Source: JBBDWJ01 sp040902925
Lineage (GTDB): Bacteria > Acidobacteriota > Terriglobia > Bryobacterales > UBA6623
Length of the DNA stretch: 7,542 nucleotides
NCBI GenBank assembly: GCA_040902925.1
Contig: JBBDWJ010000069.1
Location: 1-7,542 of the forward strand
Direction: 5' to 3'
Part shown: one piece after another, positions 6,270-7,542 of the stretch
Layout of the letters: each line of letters opens with the position of its first letter
Numbering within the stretch: position 1 is the stretch's first letter
The notes under the pieces: generated by a model
Databases searched by the model: none
What the model was told of the DNA's origin: nothing
The model's input: only the letters and a program-made list of their open reading frames with translations
Translations under genes and position numbers: made by a program

Positions 6270-6312
6270 GCACCTGACACCTGGAACCTGACACCCGGCA
6301 CCTCAAACCTGC
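6270..6312 (+). repeat. CACCTGACAC-type intergenic repeat, upstream copy
   Basis: A 43-bp segment of tandem variants of ACCTGACACC. Its first 13 bases (GCACCTGACACCT) are identical to, and its last 15 (GCACCTCAAACCTGC) match 14 of 15 in, the reverse complement of 7479-7507; the downstream copy lacks 14 bp of the middle. It abuts the promoter region of the serine hydrolase and would contain its -35 position. Confidence 0.65.
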
Positions 6313-6321
6313 TGCAACTCC

Positions 6322-6330
6322 TGCTATCCT
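6322..6330 (+). promoter_or_regulatory. Candidate extended -10 for the serine hydrolase
   Basis: TGCTATCCT: TGn plus TATCCT (6325-6330), about 37 nt before the start codon. The -35 position (about 6302-6307) falls in the repeat and reads CTCAAA, a poor match. The same TGCTAnnnT pattern appears at the rRNA and yraN promoters. Confidence 0.35.
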
Positions 6331-6352
6331 CGCGCTATCGCTGAAAACTCGC

Positions 6353-6357
6353 GGAGG
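6353..6357 (+). promoter_or_regulatory. Ribosome binding site of the serine hydrolase
   Basis: GGAGG, nine bases before ATG 6367. It is the only clear Shine-Dalgarno in front of a gene in this window and fixes this start. Confidence 0.75.
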
Positions 6358-6366
6358 CAACCCAAG

Positions 6367-7464
6367 ATGCGCAGACGAGACTTCAACCTCCAACTGCTGG
6401 CCGTGGCAGCGGCCGCGCCGCTGGCCGCCGCGCTCCAACGAGACAAGCTCGACCAGGCCGCCAAGCTTTTCGATAAACAAATCGAGGCCGGGCAGCTTCG
6501 CGCCGCCACCCTTCACGTCCGCCAGGGAAGCTACACCTTCCGCCGCGCTTTTGGAGAAGCCAAAACCCCGGACGCCGTCTTCCTGCTGGCATCGATTTCG
6601 AAACCGATCACCGCGACAGGCGTCATGCTGCTGGCCGATCGCGGCGAGCTTTCGCTTACCGACCCGGTCCACAAATTCATTCCCGAGTTTACCGAGGACG
6701 ACCGCAAGCTCATCACGATCGAGCACTTGCTGACGCACACCTCGGGCCTGCCCGATCAGCTTCCCGACAACAACGACCTGCGCCAGCGCCACGCGCCGCT
6801 CAAAGACTTCGTCGCGGGAGCGATCCGCACGCCCCTGCTGTTCAAGCCCGGGGCCAAGTACAGCTACCAGAGCATGGGGATTCTGCTCGCGGCCGAAATC
6901 GCCGAACGCATCACCAAGCAGCCGTTCCCACGCTTTCTCGACAAGGAGGTCTTTGGACCCCTGGGTATGGATCGCACGGCGCTCGACCTTGGGAAATTCA
7001 AGATCTCCGACACGATGCTTTCGCAGGTCGAGTACTCCGCACCGGAAGGCGGCGGCGCCGACGCGGCGGCCGCGGCCGACTGGAACTGGAACAGCCCCTA
7101 CTGGCGCGGTCTCGGCGCACCCTGGGGAGGCGCGCATTCGACAGGTCCCGACATCGCGAAATTCCTGGAGTCTTTCCTCGAACCCGACGGCAAAGTCTTG
7201 AAACCAGAGACCGCCAAGTCGATGATCGCCAATCACACGCCAGGGCTCGATCAATCCCGCGGTCTTGGCTTTGCGCTGGGCCCTCAAGGCTTCGGAGAAA
7301 AATGCTCAGCCCGATCATTCGGCCACGGCGGGTCGACCGGCACGGTCGCCTGGGCGGACCCGGCAACCGGAGTGACCTGCGTCATCCTGACGACCCTGCC
7401 CGCTCGCCTCTCGAACAAGTTGCTGCTGCGTCCAACGTCAGATCTGGTCGCCGAATCGGCGTGA
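6367..7464 (+). CDS. Exported serine hydrolase, beta-lactamase/PBP-fold (class C/esterase-like)
   Basis: 365 residues with a clear ribosome site. The N-terminus is a Tat-like signal: RRRDF at residues 2-6, then a hydrophobic Leu/Ala stretch (8-23) ending near AAALQ, so export of a folded enzyme to the periplasm is likely. The nucleophile motif SxxK is SISK (S76, K79). LLTHTSGLP (121-129) is typical of the family. The second motif, normally YxN, reads YQS (Y167, S169), keeping the tyrosine but not the asparagine. The KTG-equivalent is HGG (320-322) in FGHGGSTGT. The D/E-alanyl-peptidase, esterase and class C beta-lactamase branches share this fold; the sequence does not choose between them, and an esterase or peptidase is as likely as a beta-lactamase. 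It is divergent from the B12-binding gene and flanked on both sides by an inverted pair of CACCTGACAC repeats. It ends with TGA at 7462-7464. Confidence 0.92.
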   Translation: MRRRDFNLQLLAVAAAAPLAAALQRDKLDQAAKLFDKQIEAGQLRAATLHVRQGSYTFRRAFGEAKTPDAVFLLASISKPITATGVMLLADRGELSLTDPVHKFIPEFTEDDRKLITIEHLLTHTSGLPDQLPDNNDLRQRHAPLKDFVAGAIRTPLLFKPGAKYSYQSMGILLAAEIAERITKQPFPRFLDKEVFGPLGMDRTALDLGKFKISDTMLSQVEYSAPEGGGADAAAAADWNWNSPYWRGLGAPWGGAHSTGPDIAKFLESFLEPDGKVLKPETAKSMIANHTPGLDQSRGLGFALGPQGFGEKCSARSFGHGGSTGTVAWADPATGVTCVILTTLPARLSNKLLLRPTSDLVAESA

Positions 7465-7478
7465 GCAGAGGTCATGGG

Positions 7479-7507
7479 GCAGGTTTCAGGTGCAAGGTGT
7501 CAGGTGC
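7479..7507 (-). repeat. CACCTGACAC-type intergenic repeat, downstream copy (inverted)
   Basis: Reverse complement begins GCACCTGACACCT and ends GCACCTGAAACCTGC, matching the copy at 6270-6312 apart from a 14-bp gap and one further difference. It begins 15 bp after the serine hydrolase stop. Confidence 0.65.
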
Positions 7508-7542
7508 CAGGGAAAATCACAACCAGTCCGAGCGAGGCGCAC

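Noticed and set aside
6270..6312. CACCTGACAC repeats as a CRISPR array
   Set aside because: The units are short, contiguous variants with no unique spacers, and only one block is present per site.
6256..7287. 343-codon minus-strand frame opposite the serine hydrolase
   Set aside because: Its tail reads through the CACCTGACAC repeat and it has no motifs; the plus-strand gene has a ribosome site, signal peptide and active-site motifs.
6367..7464. Calling the serine hydrolase an antibiotic-resistance beta-lactamase
   Set aside because: The fold is shared with esterases and peptidases, and the second active-site motif is not the class C form.

Overview
The window reads as chromosomal DNA of a GC-rich, Gram-negative-type bacterium, most likely an Acidobacteriota lineage (Solibacter/Bryobacter-like). 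That placement rests on the partial 16S rRNA and the general look of the proteins. It is an estimate by eye, not a database result.

Layout. Positions 1-504 are the 5' third of a 16S rRNA gene on the minus strand; the gene runs off the left edge. Its leader and promoter fill about 505-942, with a boxA antitermination motif, two stem-loops and a -35/-10 pair with 17-bp spacing. Positions 943-1323 hold no convincing gene. Three minus-strand genes follow: a YraN/UPF0102 nuclease-fold protein (1324-1824), a Gfo/Idh/MocA-family NAD(P)-dependent oxidoreductase (2051-3022) and the radical-SAM rRNA/tRNA methyltransferase RlmN (3234-4271, GTG start). RlmN is divergent from an M16 zinc peptidase (about 4373-5659, plus). 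The peptidase converges on a stand-alone cobalamin-binding protein resembling the methylmalonyl-CoA mutase C-terminal domain (5773-6204, minus). That gene is divergent from an exported serine hydrolase of the beta-lactamase/penicillin-binding fold (6367-7464, plus).

How the genes relate. No single pathway or operon links them. RlmN and the rRNA gene both concern the ribosome, but they have separate promoters and are 2.3 kb apart. The gene set is mostly ordinary housekeeping.

What deserves a second look is between the genes. A 23-bp palindromic element occurs as an inverted pair between the convergent genes, and a palindrome of the same build abuts the rlmN stop codon. A CACCTGACAC-type repeat flanks the serine hydrolase in opposite orientations. 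A 10-bp inverted repeat brackets the rRNA promoter. Several genes have -10-like hexamers 6-7 nt before a possible start codon, suggesting leaderless transcripts. I found no CRISPR array, transposase, phage gene, toxin-antitoxin pair or defence system, and I do not claim a new system here.
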